A stretch of 64,000 nt of DNA, taken from assembly GCF_000184745.1 (NCBI RefSeq), contig NC_014931.1:5642001-5706000 (forward strand), given 5' to 3'. The notes below the pieces were generated by a model. It worked only from the letters and a program-made list of their open reading frames with translations, had not been told where the DNA came from and did not search any database. Position 1 is the stretch's first letter. Every line of letters begins with the position of its first letter. This stretch comes from Variovorax paradoxus EPS (GTDB lineage: Bacteria > Pseudomonadota > Gammaproteobacteria > Burkholderiales > Burkholderiaceae_C). A program made the translations under genes and the position numbers. Positions 7,964-17,301 of this stretch are shown one piece after another.

Positions 7964-8029
7964 CGTTCGGGCTGAGAACCCCGACCGTTCGGGCTGAGAA
8001 CCCCGACCGTTCGGGTTGAGAACCCCGAC
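7964..8029. repeat. Minisatellite of three 22-bp units built on the REP head
   Basis: Three consecutive units of CGTTCGGGCTGAGAACCCCG plus AC (7964-7985, 7986-8007, 8008-8029; the third has TTGAG) run into a full REP hairpin at 8030. Each unit begins with the same ~13 bases as the REP arm and then switches to AACCCCGAC. Confidence 0.85.
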
Positions 8030-8088
8030 CGTTCGGGTTGAGCTTGTCGAAACCTCGCGCGGCGCTTCGACAAGCTCAGCGTGAACGG
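8030..8088. repeat. REP-type hairpin
   Basis: The left arm, CGTTCGGGTTGAGCTTGTCG, pairs with the right arm, CGACAAGCTCAGCGTGAACG, around a ~15-bp GC-rich loop. The same element recurs at 23078-23137. It lies between the LysR gene and pyk. Confidence 0.85.
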
Positions 8089-8123
8089 TGGGTGGGGGCA
8101 ATGTTCTTCCCAGGCGATCGGCA

Positions 8124-9545
8124 TCAGTTCGGTATCCGCGCAACGTGCAACAGGTTCGTCGTGCCAGACAAGCCGAACGGCAGCCCCGCCACCACCACCA
8201 CATCGTCGCCCGCTTTCGCGAAGCCTTCGGCCTGCGCGGTGCGGCAGGCGCAGTCGATCATCTCGGCCACGTCGTGCACATCGTCAACCAGCGCCGCGTG
8301 CACACCCCACACCATCGCCATGCGGCGCGCGGCCGCGACGTCGGGCGTCAAGCTCAGGATCGGCACCGCGGGCCGCTCGCGCGCGGCGCGCAGGCTCGTG
8401 AAACCCGAGGAGGTGTAGGTGACGGTGGCCGCCGGCGTGAGCAGCGCGGCCACCTGCCGCATCGAGGCGCACACGGCATCGGCCGTGGTCGAGAGCGCCG
8501 CATCGTGCGTCGCATCGATGCCGGTGCGGTACGACGGGTCGGCCTCCACGCGCGCGACGATGCGGTCCATCATGCCGACCGCTTCGAGCGGGTACTTGCC
8601 CGAGGCCGATTCGGCCGAGAGCATCACGGCATCGACGCCGTCGTAGATGGCGGTTGCCACGTCGGACACTTCGGCGCGCGTGGGCACGGGCGCCGCGATC
8701 ATCGATTCGAGCATCTGCGTGGCCACCACCACCGGCTTGCCGTGCTGGCGGCAGGCGCGCACGATGCGGCGCTGCAATTCGGGCACCTGCTCGGGCGGCA
8801 ATTCCACGCCGAGATCACCGCGCGCGACCATGACGCCGTCGGCCAGCGCGACGATGCCGTCCAGGTGCTCGATGGCCGCGGGCTTCTCCAGCTTGGCCAT
8901 GATCCATGCGCGCTTGCCGATGATCTCGCGCGCCTCGGTGATGTCTTCGGGTCTTTGCACGAACGAGAGCGCGACCCAGTCGACGCCCATCGAGAGGCCG
9001 AAGTCCAGATCGTCGCGGTCCTTCGGTGTGAGCGGCGAGATCGGCAACAGCACGCTCGGCACGTTGACGCCTTTCCGGTCCGAGATCGGTCCGCCGACGA
9101 TGACGGTCGTCTCCGCGAAATCGGCGCCATGGCTCTCCACGCGCAGGCGCAACTTGCCGTCGTCCAGCAAGAGGTCGGTGCCGGCCTGCAGCGCCGCGAA
9201 GATCTCGGGGTGCGGCAGCGGCGCACGGCGGTAGTCACCATTCGTCTTCGTGTCCATGTCGAGACGAAAGCGCCGCCCTGCTTCGAGCTGCGCGCGCCCG
9301 CCTTCGAAGGTGCCCAGCCGGAGCTTCGGGCCTTGCAGGTCGAGCAGCACGCCGATGGGCCGGCCGAACTCTTTCTCGAGCCGGCGGATCGCCTCCAGCC
9401 GGCGCGCATGGTCGTGCTGCGAGCCGTGGCTGAAGTTCAGCCGGAACACATCCACGCCACGCTCGAACAGCGCGCGAATGGCTTGCTCGTCGGGTGTGGC
9501 CGGGCCGAGCGTGGCGACGATCTTTGCGCTGCGTGTGCGTCTCAT
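8124..9545 (-). CDS. pyk: Pyruvate kinase
   Basis: This 473-residue cytosolic enzyme converts phosphoenolpyruvate and ADP to pyruvate and ATP. It shows the N-terminal RLNFSHGS motif, LLDLQGPKLRLG, the active-site segment MAKLEKP and the MVARGDLGVELP metal/substrate loop, with the alpha/beta C-terminal domain after ~350. The length is normal. It is the last gene of a minus-strand series (110-aa gene, sucC, sucD, FAH, panE), separated from panE by 172 bp containing a large inverted repeat, so it may have its own promoter. In an oxalate neighbourhood it could drain PEP made by the glycerate route (inference). Confidence 0.95.
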   Translation of the reverse strand: MRRTRSAKIVATLGPATPDEQAIRALFERGVDVFRLNFSHGSQHDHARRLEAIRRLEKEFGRPIGVLLDLQGPKLRLGTFEGGRAQLEAGRRFRLDMDTKTNGDYRRAPLPHPEIFAALQAGTDLLLDDGKLRLRVESHGADFAETTVIVGGPISDRKGVNVPSVLLPISPLTPKDRDDLDFGLSMGVDWVALSFVQRPEDITEAREIIGKRAWIMAKLEKPAAIEHLDGIVALADGVMVARGDLGVELPPEQVPELQRRIVRACRQHGKPVVVATQMLESMIAAPVPTRAEVSDVATAIYDGVDAVMLSAESASGKYPLEAVGMMDRIVARVEADPSYRTGIDATHDAALSTTADAVCASMRQVAALLTPAATVTYTSSGFTSLRAARERPAVPILSLTPDVAAARRMAMVWGVHAALVDDVHDVAEMIDCACRTAQAEGFAKAGDDVVVVAGLPFGLSGTTNLLHVARIPN

Positions 9546-9590
9546 GGGATGGCCTCTGTTTTCGGATAGTCGCTCGCGTTGCGGCTGTTG

Positions 9591-9704
9591 CTCCCTCTCC
9601 CCTTGGGGAGAGGGCTGGGGTGAGGGCCGACGGCGATGGCGGAAGCGGCGCGCGTGTGAAGGCCCATGCCCTCACCCCCACCCTCTCCCCAAGGGGAGAG
9701 GGAG
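9591..9704. repeat. Inverted pair of hairpin elements between panE and pyk
   Basis: The left half contains CTCTCCCCTTGGGGAGAG, then GGTGAGGGC. The right half repeats the same in reverse complement. Each half folds on itself and the two halves fold on each other. It may act as a terminator or transcript-end hairpin for the panE operon. Confidence 0.75.
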
Positions 9705-9717
9705 AAAGACATGGTGC

Positions 9718-10731
9718 TCATGCCGCGACCTCATGGAGCTTGACGCGCCCCCGCTGCTCTTCCATGGTCCGCGCCAGCAGTTTCACCAGCGTGTACACGG
9801 TGTCGATGTGCGGCGTCGATGTGTCGGTGAGCCGCGCCAGTTCGACCACCGCGCCCACGAGTGCATCGATCTCCGGCGCGCGGCCGGCTTCGACGTCCTG
9901 CAGCATCGAGGTCTTGTGCTTGCCGACCTTCTCTGCGCCGGCGATGCGCTTTTCCAGCGTCACGCGGAACTCGATGCCCAGCTTGTGCGCGACGGCCTGG
10001 GCCTCGCGCATCATCGCGGCCGCGAGATCGCGCGACGGCGGGTACTGGCAGATGTCCACCAGCGTCGAATGCGAGAGGCTGCTGATCGGGTTGAAGGTGA
10101 GGTTGCCCCAGAGCTTGAGCCAGATCTCCGCGCGGATGTTGTCCAGCACCGGTGCCTTGAAGCCCGCGCCGGTGAAGCATGCCGAGACGCGGTTCACGCG
10201 CTCGCTCGACGAGCCATCGAGCTCGCCGACCGGGAAGCGATCGCCTTCGATGTGCTTCACCACGCCCGGCGCGATGAGCTCGGACGCGGGATACACCACG
10301 CAGCCGATCACCCGCTCCGCCGGCAACTTCGCGCTCACCAGCCCCGTGGGGTCGACGCTGCGCACCGGCGTGCCCGCGAGCGCGCCGCCGTGGTTGTGGA
10401 AGTACCAGTACGGAATGCCGTTCTGCATCGTCACGACCATGGTCTCGGGGCCGAAGAGCTTGGGCACGTCGTTGGCCACGGCCTCGACCTGGTGCGCCTT
10501 CATCGCGAGGATGACGATGTCCTGCGGGCCGGCCTCGTCGTAGCTGTCGGTGGCCTTCACGTTGCGCGCGACCTGCTCCTCGCCCTCGGCCGAGACCAGC
10601 TTGAAGCCGTTCGCCTTGATGGCCGCGAGGTTCGCGCCGCGCACGATGAACGTCACGTCTTCCCCGGCCAGCGCGAGTTTCGCGCCGACCAGGCCGCCGA
10701 TGGCGCCTGCGCCGATGACTGCAATCTTCAT
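9718..10731 (-). CDS. PanE/ApbA-family 2-hydroxyacid-type reductase; candidate oxalyl-CoA reductase
   Basis: This 337-residue ketopantoate-reductase family protein has an N-terminal Rossmann nucleotide site (AVIGAGAIGGLVGAKLA, residues 4-20) and an all-helical C-terminal ApbA domain. The catalytic Lys/Glu region can be seen in MKAHQV and WLKLWGNLTFNP. The name by homology is 2-dehydropantoate 2-reductase. In Methylobacterium a PanE paralogue (PanE2) reduces oxalyl-CoA to glyoxylate during growth on oxalate. This gene lies 3.5 kb from oxc/frc in a run with sucCD, so that role is the better guess here. The sequence alone cannot distinguish the two. It follows the FAH gene by 60 bp. Confidence 0.85.
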   Translation of the reverse strand: MKIAVIGAGAIGGLVGAKLALAGEDVTFIVRGANLAAIKANGFKLVSAEGEEQVARNVKATDSYDEAGPQDIVILAMKAHQVEAVANDVPKLFGPETMVVTMQNGIPYWYFHNHGGALAGTPVRSVDPTGLVSAKLPAERVIGCVVYPASELIAPGVVKHIEGDRFPVGELDGSSSERVNRVSACFTGAGFKAPVLDNIRAEIWLKLWGNLTFNPISSLSHSTLVDICQYPPSRDLAAAMMREAQAVAHKLGIEFRVTLEKRIAGAEKVGKHKTSMLQDVEAGRAPEIDALVGAVVELARLTDTSTPHIDTVYTLVKLLARTMEEQRGRVKLHEVAA

Positions 10732-10791
10732 GTCGATCCCCAGTAGTTTTGAATGCGTTGTGCGAGGCCGGCAAGGCTGCTTTTTGTCGTC

Positions 10792-11568
10792 TCAACCGAA
10801 GCGGTTGGAGAGCTTGCCGATGCCTTCGATGCCGATCTCGACCTGGCTGCCCGGCTTCATCGAGCCGACGCCCACCGAGGTGCCGCACAGGATCACGTCG
10901 CCGGGATTCAGCGTCATGTCCTGCGAGATCAGGCTGACCAGCCGCTGCACGGAAAAGCGCATGTCGCTGATCGGGTAGTTCTGGCGCTCCTCACCGTTGA
11001 GCACGGTGGTCACGACGAGCGTTGCGGGGTCCAGACCGGTGGCGACCACCGGCCCCATGGGGCAGAAGGTGTCGAAGCCCTTGGCGCGCACCCACTGGGC
11101 GAAAGATGCGTCGCGGTTCAGGATGTCGGCCACGGTTACGTCGTTGGCGCAGGTGTAGCCGAACACGTGGTCGAGCGCATCGGCCTCGCTGACGGCGGTG
11201 GCGGTCTTGCCGATGACGATGCCCAGCTCGCCCTCGAACACCACCTTGCCCTCGCACAGGGGCTTCTTGATCGCATCGCCGTGCGCCGCAAAAGAGTTGG
11301 GGGCCTTCAGCAGATACAGCGGCTCCGCGGGCACCGGCAGGCTGAGCTTCGCGCCCAGCGCATGGAAGTTGTTCCACAGCGCGATCACCTTCGTGGGCTC
11401 GCTGGGCGTGAGCAGCTTCAGGCCCGCGAGCACGAACACGCGGCCCGTGGGTTCGGAGCGGCCGTACATGTCGCCCTGGTGCTCGTGCACCGCATCGCCC
11501 TCGACGGTGCCGAACGTGGCCTTGCCGGCGTCTTCGAAACGGACCCACTGCTGCTTCTGCTGTTTCAT
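10792..11568 (-). CDS. Fumarylacetoacetate hydrolase (FAH) family protein
   Basis: This 258-residue protein is a single FAH fold, the family of acylpyruvate hydrolases, oxaloacetate decarboxylases and hydroxymuconate isomerases. The metal-binding acidic residues are visible in FEGELGIVIGK and CANDVTVAD. The characteristic C-terminal half includes GDVILCGTSVGVG. It sits between sucD (61 bp) and the PanE-family gene (60 bp) in the same direction, so it is probably co-transcribed with them. An oxaloacetate decarboxylase or acylpyruvase function would fit the C2/C4 acid context but is not shown. The true substrate is uncertain. Confidence 0.88.
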   Translation of the reverse strand: MKQQKQQWVRFEDAGKATFGTVEGDAVHEHQGDMYGRSEPTGRVFVLAGLKLLTPSEPTKVIALWNNFHALGAKLSLPVPAEPLYLLKAPNSFAAHGDAIKKPLCEGKVVFEGELGIVIGKTATAVSEADALDHVFGYTCANDVTVADILNRDASFAQWVRAKGFDTFCPMGPVVATGLDPATLVVTTVLNGEERQNYPISDMRFSVQRLVSLISQDMTLNPGDVILCGTSVGVGSMKPGSQVEIGIEGIGKLSNRFG

Positions 11569-11629
11569 TTGTTGTGTGCTTTCTTGAAATCTGCGAGGCC
11601 GTTCAACCAGTGATCGATGGATCGATCGA

Positions 11630-12529
11630 TCAGTCGAACGGGAGGTAGTCAGGGATGACGAGCGATGCCAGCAGCTTCCCCATCTCCGCCGGATTGCTCG
11701 TCACATGGATGCCGCATTCCTTCATCACCGCGAGCTTTTCCTGCGCGGTGCCGCGCCCGCCCGAGACGATGGCGCCCGCGTGGCCCATGCGTTTGCCGGG
11801 CGGCGCGGTGGCGCCGGCGATGAAGCCGACCACGGGCTTGCGCATGTGGTCCTTGATCCAGCGCGCGCAGATCTCTTCTTCGTTGCCGCCGATCTCGCCG
11901 ACCATGATCACGGCGTCGGTGCGCGGGTCGTCGTTGAACATCTTGAGCACGTCGATGTGCTTGAGTCCGCCGACCGGGTCGCCGCCGATGCCCACCACCG
12001 TCGATTGCCCGATGCCGAAGCGCGCCAACTGGCTCGCCGCTTCATACGTCAGCGTCCCCGAGCGCGACACCACGCCGATGCGCCCGCGCTGGTGGATGTG
12101 CCCCGGCATGATCCCGATCTTGATTTCGTCGGGTGTGATGAGCCCCGGGCAGTTCGGCCCGAGCAGCAGCGTCCTGCTGCCCTCCATGCGGTGGCGCGTG
12201 CGGATCATGTCGCGCACCGGAATGCCTTCGGTGATGCAGATGACGAGGTCGAGCTCGGCATCGACCGCCTCGTCGATCGCGGCCGCGGCGAACGGCGGCG
12301 GCACGTAGATCACCGAGACGGTGGCGCCGGTCTCGGCCTTCGCGTCCTTCACCGTGCCGAAGACCGGAATGCCGTCGAAGGACTTGCCCGCCTTGTTCGG
12401 GTTCACGCCCGCGACAAAGCACTTCTGGCCGTTGCCGTAGTCGCGGCACATCGCCGTGTGGAACTGGCCGGTCTTGCCGGTGATGCCCTGCGTGATGACG
12501 CGGGTGTGCTTGTTGATGAGGATCGACAT
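11630..12529 (-). CDS. sucD: Succinyl-CoA synthetase-type ligase, alpha subunit
   Basis: This 299-residue protein is the CoA-binding and phospho-histidine subunit of an ADP-forming succinyl-CoA ligase type enzyme. It shows the N-terminal CoA fold ([14 protein letters not shown]), the [10 protein letters not shown] motif and the catalytic histidine in [10 protein letters not shown]. The start at 12529 leaves one base after the sucC stop. A 16-residue longer reading from 12577 would overlap sucC and is unlikely. It is paired with sucC but embedded in an oxalate cluster instead of with other TCA-cycle genes. It is therefore probably a dedicated paralogue recharging CoA donors, or one acting on another dicarboxylate such as malate. 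Confidence 0.92.
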   Translation of the reverse strand: MSILINKHTRVITQGITGKTGQFHTAMCRDYGNGQKCFVAGVNPNKAGKSFDGIPVFGTVKDAKAETGATVSVIYVPPPFAAAAIDEAVDAELDLVICITEGIPVRDMIRTRHRMEGSRTLLLGPNCPGLITPDEIKIGIMPGHIHQRGRIGVVSRSGTLTYEAASQLARFGIGQSTVVGIGGDPVGGLKHIDVLKMFNDDPRTDAVIMVGEIGGNEEEICARWIKDHMRKPVVGFIAGATAPPGKRMGHAGAIVSGGRGTAQEKLAVMKECGIHVTSNPAEMGKLLASLVIPDYLPFD

Positions 12530-12530
12530 C

Positions 12531-13703
12531 TCAGTGGCTCCTCCGCCGCGCCGCGGCCACGGCCTCTCGGGCCGCATCCGCCATGTCGTCGGCCGTGATG
12601 ATCGGCAGGCCCGATTGGGCGAGGATCGTGCGGCCCAGGCTCTCGTTGGTGCCCTTCATGCGCACCACGAGCGGCACCGAGAGTTCGACCTCGCGCGCCG
12701 CCGCGATCACGCCCCGCGCGATCACGTCGCACTTCATGATCCCGCCGAAGATGTTGACCAGAATCGCGCGCAGGTTCGGGTTGCGCAGCATCAGCTTGAA
12801 GGCCTGCGTCACTTTCTCGGCCGTCGCGCCGCCGCCCACGTCGAGAAAGTTGGCGGGCGAGCCGCCGTAGAGCTTGATCACGTCCATCGTCGCCATCGCC
12901 AGGCCCGCGCCGTTGACGAGGCAGCCGATGTCGCCATCGAGCGCGATGTACGAGAGATCGAAGCGCGAGGCCTCGAGCTCGGCCGGGTCTTCTTCATCGA
13001 AGTCGCGCATCGCCACGATCTCGGGTTGGCGAAAGAGTGCGTTCGAATCGAAGTTGAACTTGGCATCGAGCGCGATCACGCGGCCGTCGCGCGTCACGAC
13101 CAGCGGGTTGATCTCGGCGAGCGACGCATCGCTCGCATCGAACGCCTGATACAGGTTTTGCATCAGCGTGCGCGCCTGCATCACCGACTTGCCCGAGAGG
13201 CCGATGCTGCGCGCCACGATGTCGGCCTCGCTGCCCTTCAGGCCCGTGGCCGGATCGATGAGCACCTTGTGGATCTTGCCGGGCGTGCGCGCTGCCACCT
13301 CCTCGATGTCCATGCCGCCTTCGCTCGACGCCATCAGCGCCACGCGGCCCGATTCGCGATCGACCACCAGGGCGAGGTACATCTCCTTGTCGATCTCGAT
13401 GCCTTCTTCCACCAGGAGACGCTTCACCACGCGGCCTTCGGGGCCGGTCTGGTGGGTCTTGAGCGTCATGCCGAGCATCTGGCTCGCGTGCCGGCGCACT
13501 TCGTCGACCGACCACGCGAGCTTCACGCCGCCGCCCTTGCCGCGGCCACCCGCGTGGATCTGCGCCTTCACCACCCAGGCGCGGCCGCCCAGGCGGGTGG
13601 CGGCGTCGGCGGCTTCGTCGGCCGAGGCGCAGGCGAATCCGCGGGGCGTAGTGACGCCGTATTTGCGCAATACGTCCTTGCCCTGGTATTCGTGGATATT
13701 CAT
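12531..13703 (-). CDS. sucC: Succinyl-CoA synthetase-type ligase, beta subunit
   Basis: This 390-residue beta subunit has an N-terminal ATP-grasp domain ([31 protein letters not shown]) and a C-terminal CoA-ligase domain containing [20 protein letters not shown] and [12 protein letters not shown]. The NIFGGI signature follows succinyl-CoA ligases more than malate-CoA ligases. The start at 13703 matches the family N-terminus; the reading frame is open further upstream but overlaps the 110-aa gene. It is followed within one base by sucD. It could supply succinyl-CoA to a succinyl-CoA:oxalate CoA-transferase encoded by one of the two frc genes (inference). Confidence 0.93.
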   Translation of the reverse strand: MNIHEYQGKDVLRKYGVTTPRGFACASADEAADAATRLGGRAWVVKAQIHAGGRGKGGGVKLAWSVDEVRRHASQMLGMTLKTHQTGPEGRVVKRLLVEEGIEIDKEMYLALVVDRESGRVALMASSEGGMDIEEVAARTPGKIHKVLIDPATGLKGSEADIVARSIGLSGKSVMQARTLMQNLYQAFDASDASLAEINPLVVTRDGRVIALDAKFNFDSNALFRQPEIVAMRDFDEEDPAELEASRFDLSYIALDGDIGCLVNGAGLAMATMDVIKLYGGSPANFLDVGGGATAEKVTQAFKLMLRNPNLRAILVNIFGGIMKCDVIARGVIAAAREVELSVPLVVRMKGTNESLGRTILAQSGLPIITADDMADAAREAVAAARRRSH

Positions 13704-13717
13704 GGCAATTGATGGCT

Positions 13718-14050
13718 TCAGGCGCCCAATTCCGCGCCGCGGCTTTCGGCCCAATTGAAATAGCGGCGGCGTCCGAGGCCTTCGCTCAATTCGCGCTGCT
13801 GGTGCACTTCCTTCTTTTGCTCGATCACCTCGGCCAATGACTTGGCGTCGTAGGCGCGCAGCAGATGCGGCTGGTGCGTGGCGAGGTAATGGCAAATACG
13901 CTCGGTGCCGTCCTGGCTCTGGCGCAGCAATTGGCAATAGGTTTCGCGGTCCCAGTGCCAGCGCAGACCCAATTCGTAGAACGCCGCGTTGTAGGCGTTG
14001 CGCTCCGTCTCGGAGCTCCAGTATTGAATTGGCAAATCGTCGATCATCAT
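13718..14050 (-). CDS. Hypothetical protein (110 aa) leading the sucCD operon
   Basis: I do not recognise this family. The 110-residue protein is rich in aromatic and charged residues (N-terminal [21 protein letters not shown]; later [17 protein letters not shown]). It is predicted to be helical and soluble, with isolated Cys residues near 40 and 53. Two adjacent ATG codons exist (14050, 14047), and AGGAG lies 7 nt before the first. It precedes sucC by 14 bp in the same direction, so the two are co-transcribed. Upstream lies a 225-bp AT-rich region with several inverted repeats, which should contain the operon promoter. A role as a small accessory or regulator of the CoA-ligase operon is a guess. 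Confidence 0.8.
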   Translation of the reverse strand: MMIDDLPIQYWSSETERNAYNAAFYELGLRWHWDRETYCQLLRQSQDGTERICHYLATHQPHLLRAYDAKSLAEVIEQKKEVHQQRELSEGLGRRRYFNWAESRGAELGA

Positions 14051-14124
14051 GAAATTTCTCCTAGAAATTGAATGCCGGGCGACAAATGGCTTGTGGGCTG
14101 GCATGGTCAAAATGTAGATTCGAT

Positions 14125-14258
14125 GATCGATAAATAATAGTTAAACTATTTTATTGAATGCATTTGCCATGAGTTATATGTGAATTGGCAAAAAGGAACG
14201 TGTTTATCCATTGCAAATGGCTTTCGCCATTTGCAAAAAACGCTTTATTTATCGATCG
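14125..14258. promoter_or_regulatory. AT-rich regulatory region with nested inverted repeats between frc paralogue and the 110-aa/sucCD operon
   Basis: Four inverted repeats occur in 134 bp: GATCGATAAATAA (14125-14137) opposite its complement (14245-14257); AATAGTT-A-AACTATT (14136-14150); TTTGCCA...TGGCAAA (14163-14192); and TTGCAAATGGC-TTTC-GCCATTTGCAA (14211-14236). It is much AT-richer than its surroundings. The last hairpin could end the oxc-frc transcript, and the others lie where the promoter of the 110-aa/sucCD operon must be. No TTGAC-N4-GTCAA site is present here. Confidence 0.6.
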
Positions 14259-14275
14259 GCCGGCGTGCCGTTAAT

Positions 14276-15523
14276 TCAAATCACGCGCTCGGTGCGCAGC
14301 ATGGCAATTTCGTCCACGCCATAGCCCAATTGCCGGAGCACGTCCTCGGTGTGCTCGCCCAGCAAGGGCGCCCGTGTCACCTCGGTCCGGCTGTCGGACA
14401 TCTTGATGGGGTTGCCCACGGTCAGGTACTTGCCGCGCGTCGGGTGGTCCACCTCGACGATGGTCCCGGTCTCGCGCAGCGATTCGTCGGCGGCGATTTC
14501 CTTCATCGAAAGAATCGGGCCGCAGGGAATGTCGAACTCGTTGAGGATGTCCATGGCCTCGAACTTGGTCTTGGTCATGGTCCATTGCTCGATGCGCGCG
14601 AAGATGGGCTTCAGGTGCAAGAGGCGCGCGGCCGGCGTGGCGTAGGCCTCGTCGGTGATCCAGCTCTCCTCGCCGATCACCTTGCACACCGCGGGCCACA
14701 CCGCGCCCTGCGTGATGAAGTAGATGTACGCATTCGGGTCGGTCTCCCAGCCCTTGCACTTCAGGATGGAGCCCGGCTGCCCGCCGCCCGACGCATTGCC
14801 CGCGCGCGGCACCGCGTCGCCGAACTTGCCGTCGGGGTACTGCGGGTACTCGTGCATGGTGCCGGTGCGCTCCAGGCGCTGCTGGTCGCGCATCTTCACG
14901 CGGCAGAGGTTGAGCACGGCGTCCTGCATCGGCGCGAGCACCTGCTGGCCGCGCCCGGTGTTGTTGCGCTGGTAGAGCGCGGCGACGATGCCCAGCGCCA
15001 GGTGCAGCCCGGTGCCGCTGTCGCCGATCTGCGCGCCGGTGACGACGGGCGGGCCGTCTTCGAAGCCGGTGGTCGATGCGGCGCCGCCGGCGCATTGCGC
15101 GACGTTCTCGTAGACCTTGCAGTGCTCGTACTTGCCCGGGCCGAAGCCCTTGACCGACGCGACGATCATCCGCGGGTTGAGCTTCTGGATGTGCGCCCAG
15201 GTGATGCCCATGCGGTCGAGCGCGCCGGGCGCGAAGTTCTCCACCAGCACGTCGCAGGTCTTGATCAGCGTGTCCAGGACCTGCTTGCCCTTGGGGTTCT
15301 TGGTGTCCAGCGTGATCGAGCGCTTGTTGTGGTTCAGCATCGTGAAGTAGAGGCTGTCCACACCGGGAATGTCGCGCAGCTGGGCGCGCGTCGCGTCGCC
15401 TTCGCCGGCGCGCTCGACCTTGATCACGTCGGCGCCGAACCAGGCCAGAAGCTGGGTGCAGGTGGGGCCCGACTGCACATGCGTGAAGTCGAGGATGCGA
15501 ACGCCTTCGAGTGCCTTGCTCAT
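14276..15523 (-). CDS. Formyl-CoA transferase paralogue (class III CoA-transferase)
   Basis: This 415-residue class III (CAIB/BAIF) CoA-transferase strongly resembles formyl-CoA:oxalate CoA-transferase. The catalytic Asp is Asp168 in IGDSGTG. The glycine-rich active-site loop reads NASGGGQPG, with Ser where the classical enzyme (and the upstream copy) has Gly. It is the last gene of oxc-frc-PAS-frc2. Two transferases in one operon suggest different CoA donors, for example formyl-CoA for one and succinyl-CoA for the other; sucCD lies just downstream. The start has AGGAGA immediately upstream. Confidence 0.9.
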   Translation of the reverse strand: MSKALEGVRILDFTHVQSGPTCTQLLAWFGADVIKVERAGEGDATRAQLRDIPGVDSLYFTMLNHNKRSITLDTKNPKGKQVLDTLIKTCDVLVENFAPGALDRMGITWAHIQKLNPRMIVASVKGFGPGKYEHCKVYENVAQCAGGAASTTGFEDGPPVVTGAQIGDSGTGLHLALGIVAALYQRNNTGRGQQVLAPMQDAVLNLCRVKMRDQQRLERTGTMHEYPQYPDGKFGDAVPRAGNASGGGQPGSILKCKGWETDPNAYIYFITQGAVWPAVCKVIGEESWITDEAYATPAARLLHLKPIFARIEQWTMTKTKFEAMDILNEFDIPCGPILSMKEIAADESLRETGTIVEVDHPTRGKYLTVGNPIKMSDSRTEVTRAPLLGEHTEDVLRQLGYGVDEIAMLRTERVI

Positions 15524-15539
15524 CGTGTTGTCTCCTGTC

Positions 15540-15974
15540 TTATTTGTTCGTCGCGGCTTCGACTTCTACCAGACGGGCGCGCAATTTGCGCTCCTCGGCG
15601 AAGCGGGCGGTTTCGTCGCGCACGATGGCGACGATGCCCGAAACCTTTTGATCGGGGGCGAACAGCATGGAGACCGTGAAGGCGATGGAAAGGGTGTGGC
15701 CGTCCTTGTGAAGGGCGGGCACGCGCAGCACGTCGGCACCGTATTTGGTGACCGCCGTTTCCATCGTCTTGTTGTAGCCATCCCAATGCCTCTGGCGTTG
15801 TCGCATGGGGATGATGATGTCCAGCGACTGCCCGAGCGCTTCGGCTTCGGTAAAGCCGAAGATGCGCTCGGCAGCCTTGTTCCACAGCGTGATCGCACCC
15901 TTGGCATCGCAGACCATGATCGCGTCGCCGGCCCCGGCGACAAGTTGCTCGAAATCGATGGTCGATGAGGTCAA
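15540..15974 (-). CDS. Stand-alone PAS-domain protein inside the oxalate operon
   Basis: This 144-residue protein consists of one PAS domain (residues ~8-125: [38 protein letters not shown]) and a short charged helical tail. It has no kinase, cyclase, DNA-binding or membrane part. It sits 36 bp after frc and 16 bp before the second CoA-transferase gene, so it is co-transcribed with both. It may sense a ligand or redox state and act by protein contact, for example with the Crp/Fnr regulator or an enzyme of the pathway. No partner is visible in the sequence. The lack of an output domain is the unusual feature. Confidence 0.88.
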   Translation of the reverse strand: MTSSTIDFEQLVAGAGDAIMVCDAKGAITLWNKAAERIFGFTEAEALGQSLDIIIPMRQRQRHWDGYNKTMETAVTKYGADVLRVPALHKDGHTLSIAFTVSMLFAPDQKVSGIVAIVRDETARFAEERKLRARLVEVEAATNK

Positions 15975-16010
15975 GGTGCGCTCCCGCTTCTTTCTCTTTT
16001 CGCTACGGCC

Positions 16011-17267
16011 TCAGACGGCCTTGGCTTCGCGAAGGTTGTCGATCTGGGCCTTGGAGTAGCCCAGCTCGGCCAGCACTTCTTCGGTGTGCTCGCCCAGCAG
16101 CGGCGAACCGGTGATCTCGGGCTTGAGGTCCGAGAACTTGATCGGGCTGCCCACGGTGAAGTAGCTGCCGCGCTCCTTGTGCGGCACTTCCACGATCGAG
16201 CCGCTGGCGCGCAGCGATTCGTCGTTCAAGAGTTCCTTCATCGTCAGCACCGGCGCGCACGGAATGTCGAACTTGCGCAGGATGTCGACCGCCTCGAACT
16301 TGGTCTTCTCGGCCAGCCAGGCTTCGATGGTCGCGAAGATGTCGGTGATGTGCGGCTGGCGCGCCTTGGCGGTCATGTAGTCGGGGTCGGTCTTCCATTC
16401 GGGCTTGCCGATGGCGTCGCAGATCGGCGCCCAGGCGTGGCCCTGCACGGTGAAGTAGATGTAGGCGTTCGGGTCGGTCTCCCAGCCCTTGCACTTGAGC
16501 ACCCAGCCCGGCTGGCCGCCGCCGCCGGCATTGCCGCCGCGCGGCACCACGTCGCTGAACGTGCCGTGCGGGTACTGCGGATATTCCTCGAGGTAGCCGA
16601 GGCGATCGAGGCGCTGCTGGTCGCGCATCTTCACGCGGCAGAGGTTGAGCACCGCGTCCTGCATCGAGCAGGCCACGCGCTGGCCCTTGCCGGTCTGCTC
16701 GCGGCCGATGATGGCCGTGAGGATGCCGATGGCCAGGTGCATGCCGGTGTTGCTGTCGCCGAGCGCCGCGGCGCTCACGGTGGGCGGGCCGTCCCAGAAG
16801 CCGGTGGTCGATGCGGCGCCGCCGGCGCACTGCGCGACGTTCTCATACACCTTCAGGTCTTCGTAGTGATGGCCGTCGCTGAAGCCCTTGACCGAGGCGA
16901 CGATCATCTTCGGGTTCAGTTCCTGGATGCGTTCCCAGGTGAAGCCCATGCGGTCGAGCGCGCCGGGGCCGAAGTTCTCGACCAGCACATCCGATTCCTT
17001 GATGAGCTTCTCGAGCACCAGCTTGCCTTCGGGCTGCTTGGTGTCCAGCGTGAGCGAGCGCTTGTTGCTGTTGAGCATGGTGAAGTAGAGCGCGTCCACA
17101 TCGGGAATGTCGCGCAGCTGCGAGCGTGTGACGTCGCCGGCGCCGGGGCGCTCGACCTTGATGACGTCGGCGCCGAACCAGGCCAGCATCTGCGTGCAGG
17201 CGGGACCGGCTTGCACGTGCGTGAAGTCGATGATCTTGATGCCGTTGAGGGGTTTGTTGTCGCTCAT
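16011..17267 (-). CDS. frc: Formyl-CoA:oxalate CoA-transferase
   Basis: This 418-residue cytosolic class III CoA-transferase makes oxalyl-CoA from oxalate and formyl-CoA. Features match the Oxalobacter enzyme: [19 protein letters not shown], the catalytic Asp171 in LGDSNTGMH, the substrate loop [10 protein letters not shown], and a C-terminal [11 protein letters not shown]. Of the two transferase genes in this operon it is the closer to the classical enzyme. It follows oxc by 34 bp and so should be produced with it. A clear ribosome site, AGGAGA, lies before the ATG. Confidence 0.95.
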   Translation of the reverse strand: MSDNKPLNGIKIIDFTHVQAGPACTQMLAWFGADVIKVERPGAGDVTRSQLRDIPDVDALYFTMLNSNKRSLTLDTKQPEGKLVLEKLIKESDVLVENFGPGALDRMGFTWERIQELNPKMIVASVKGFSDGHHYEDLKVYENVAQCAGGAASTTGFWDGPPTVSAAALGDSNTGMHLAIGILTAIIGREQTGKGQRVACSMQDAVLNLCRVKMRDQQRLDRLGYLEEYPQYPHGTFSDVVPRGGNAGGGGQPGWVLKCKGWETDPNAYIYFTVQGHAWAPICDAIGKPEWKTDPDYMTAKARQPHITDIFATIEAWLAEKTKFEAVDILRKFDIPCAPVLTMKELLNDESLRASGSIVEVPHKERGSYFTVGSPIKFSDLKPEITGSPLLGEHTEEVLAELGYSKAQIDNLREAKAV

Positions 17268-17301
17268 GTGAAATCTCCTGGATGCTGAATACGGGATGGG
17301 A

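Noticed and set aside
14097..14110. A sixth TTGAC-N4-GTCAA site before the 110-aa/sucCD operon.
   Set aside because: Only one half (GGTCAA) is present; the other half reads GCTGG.
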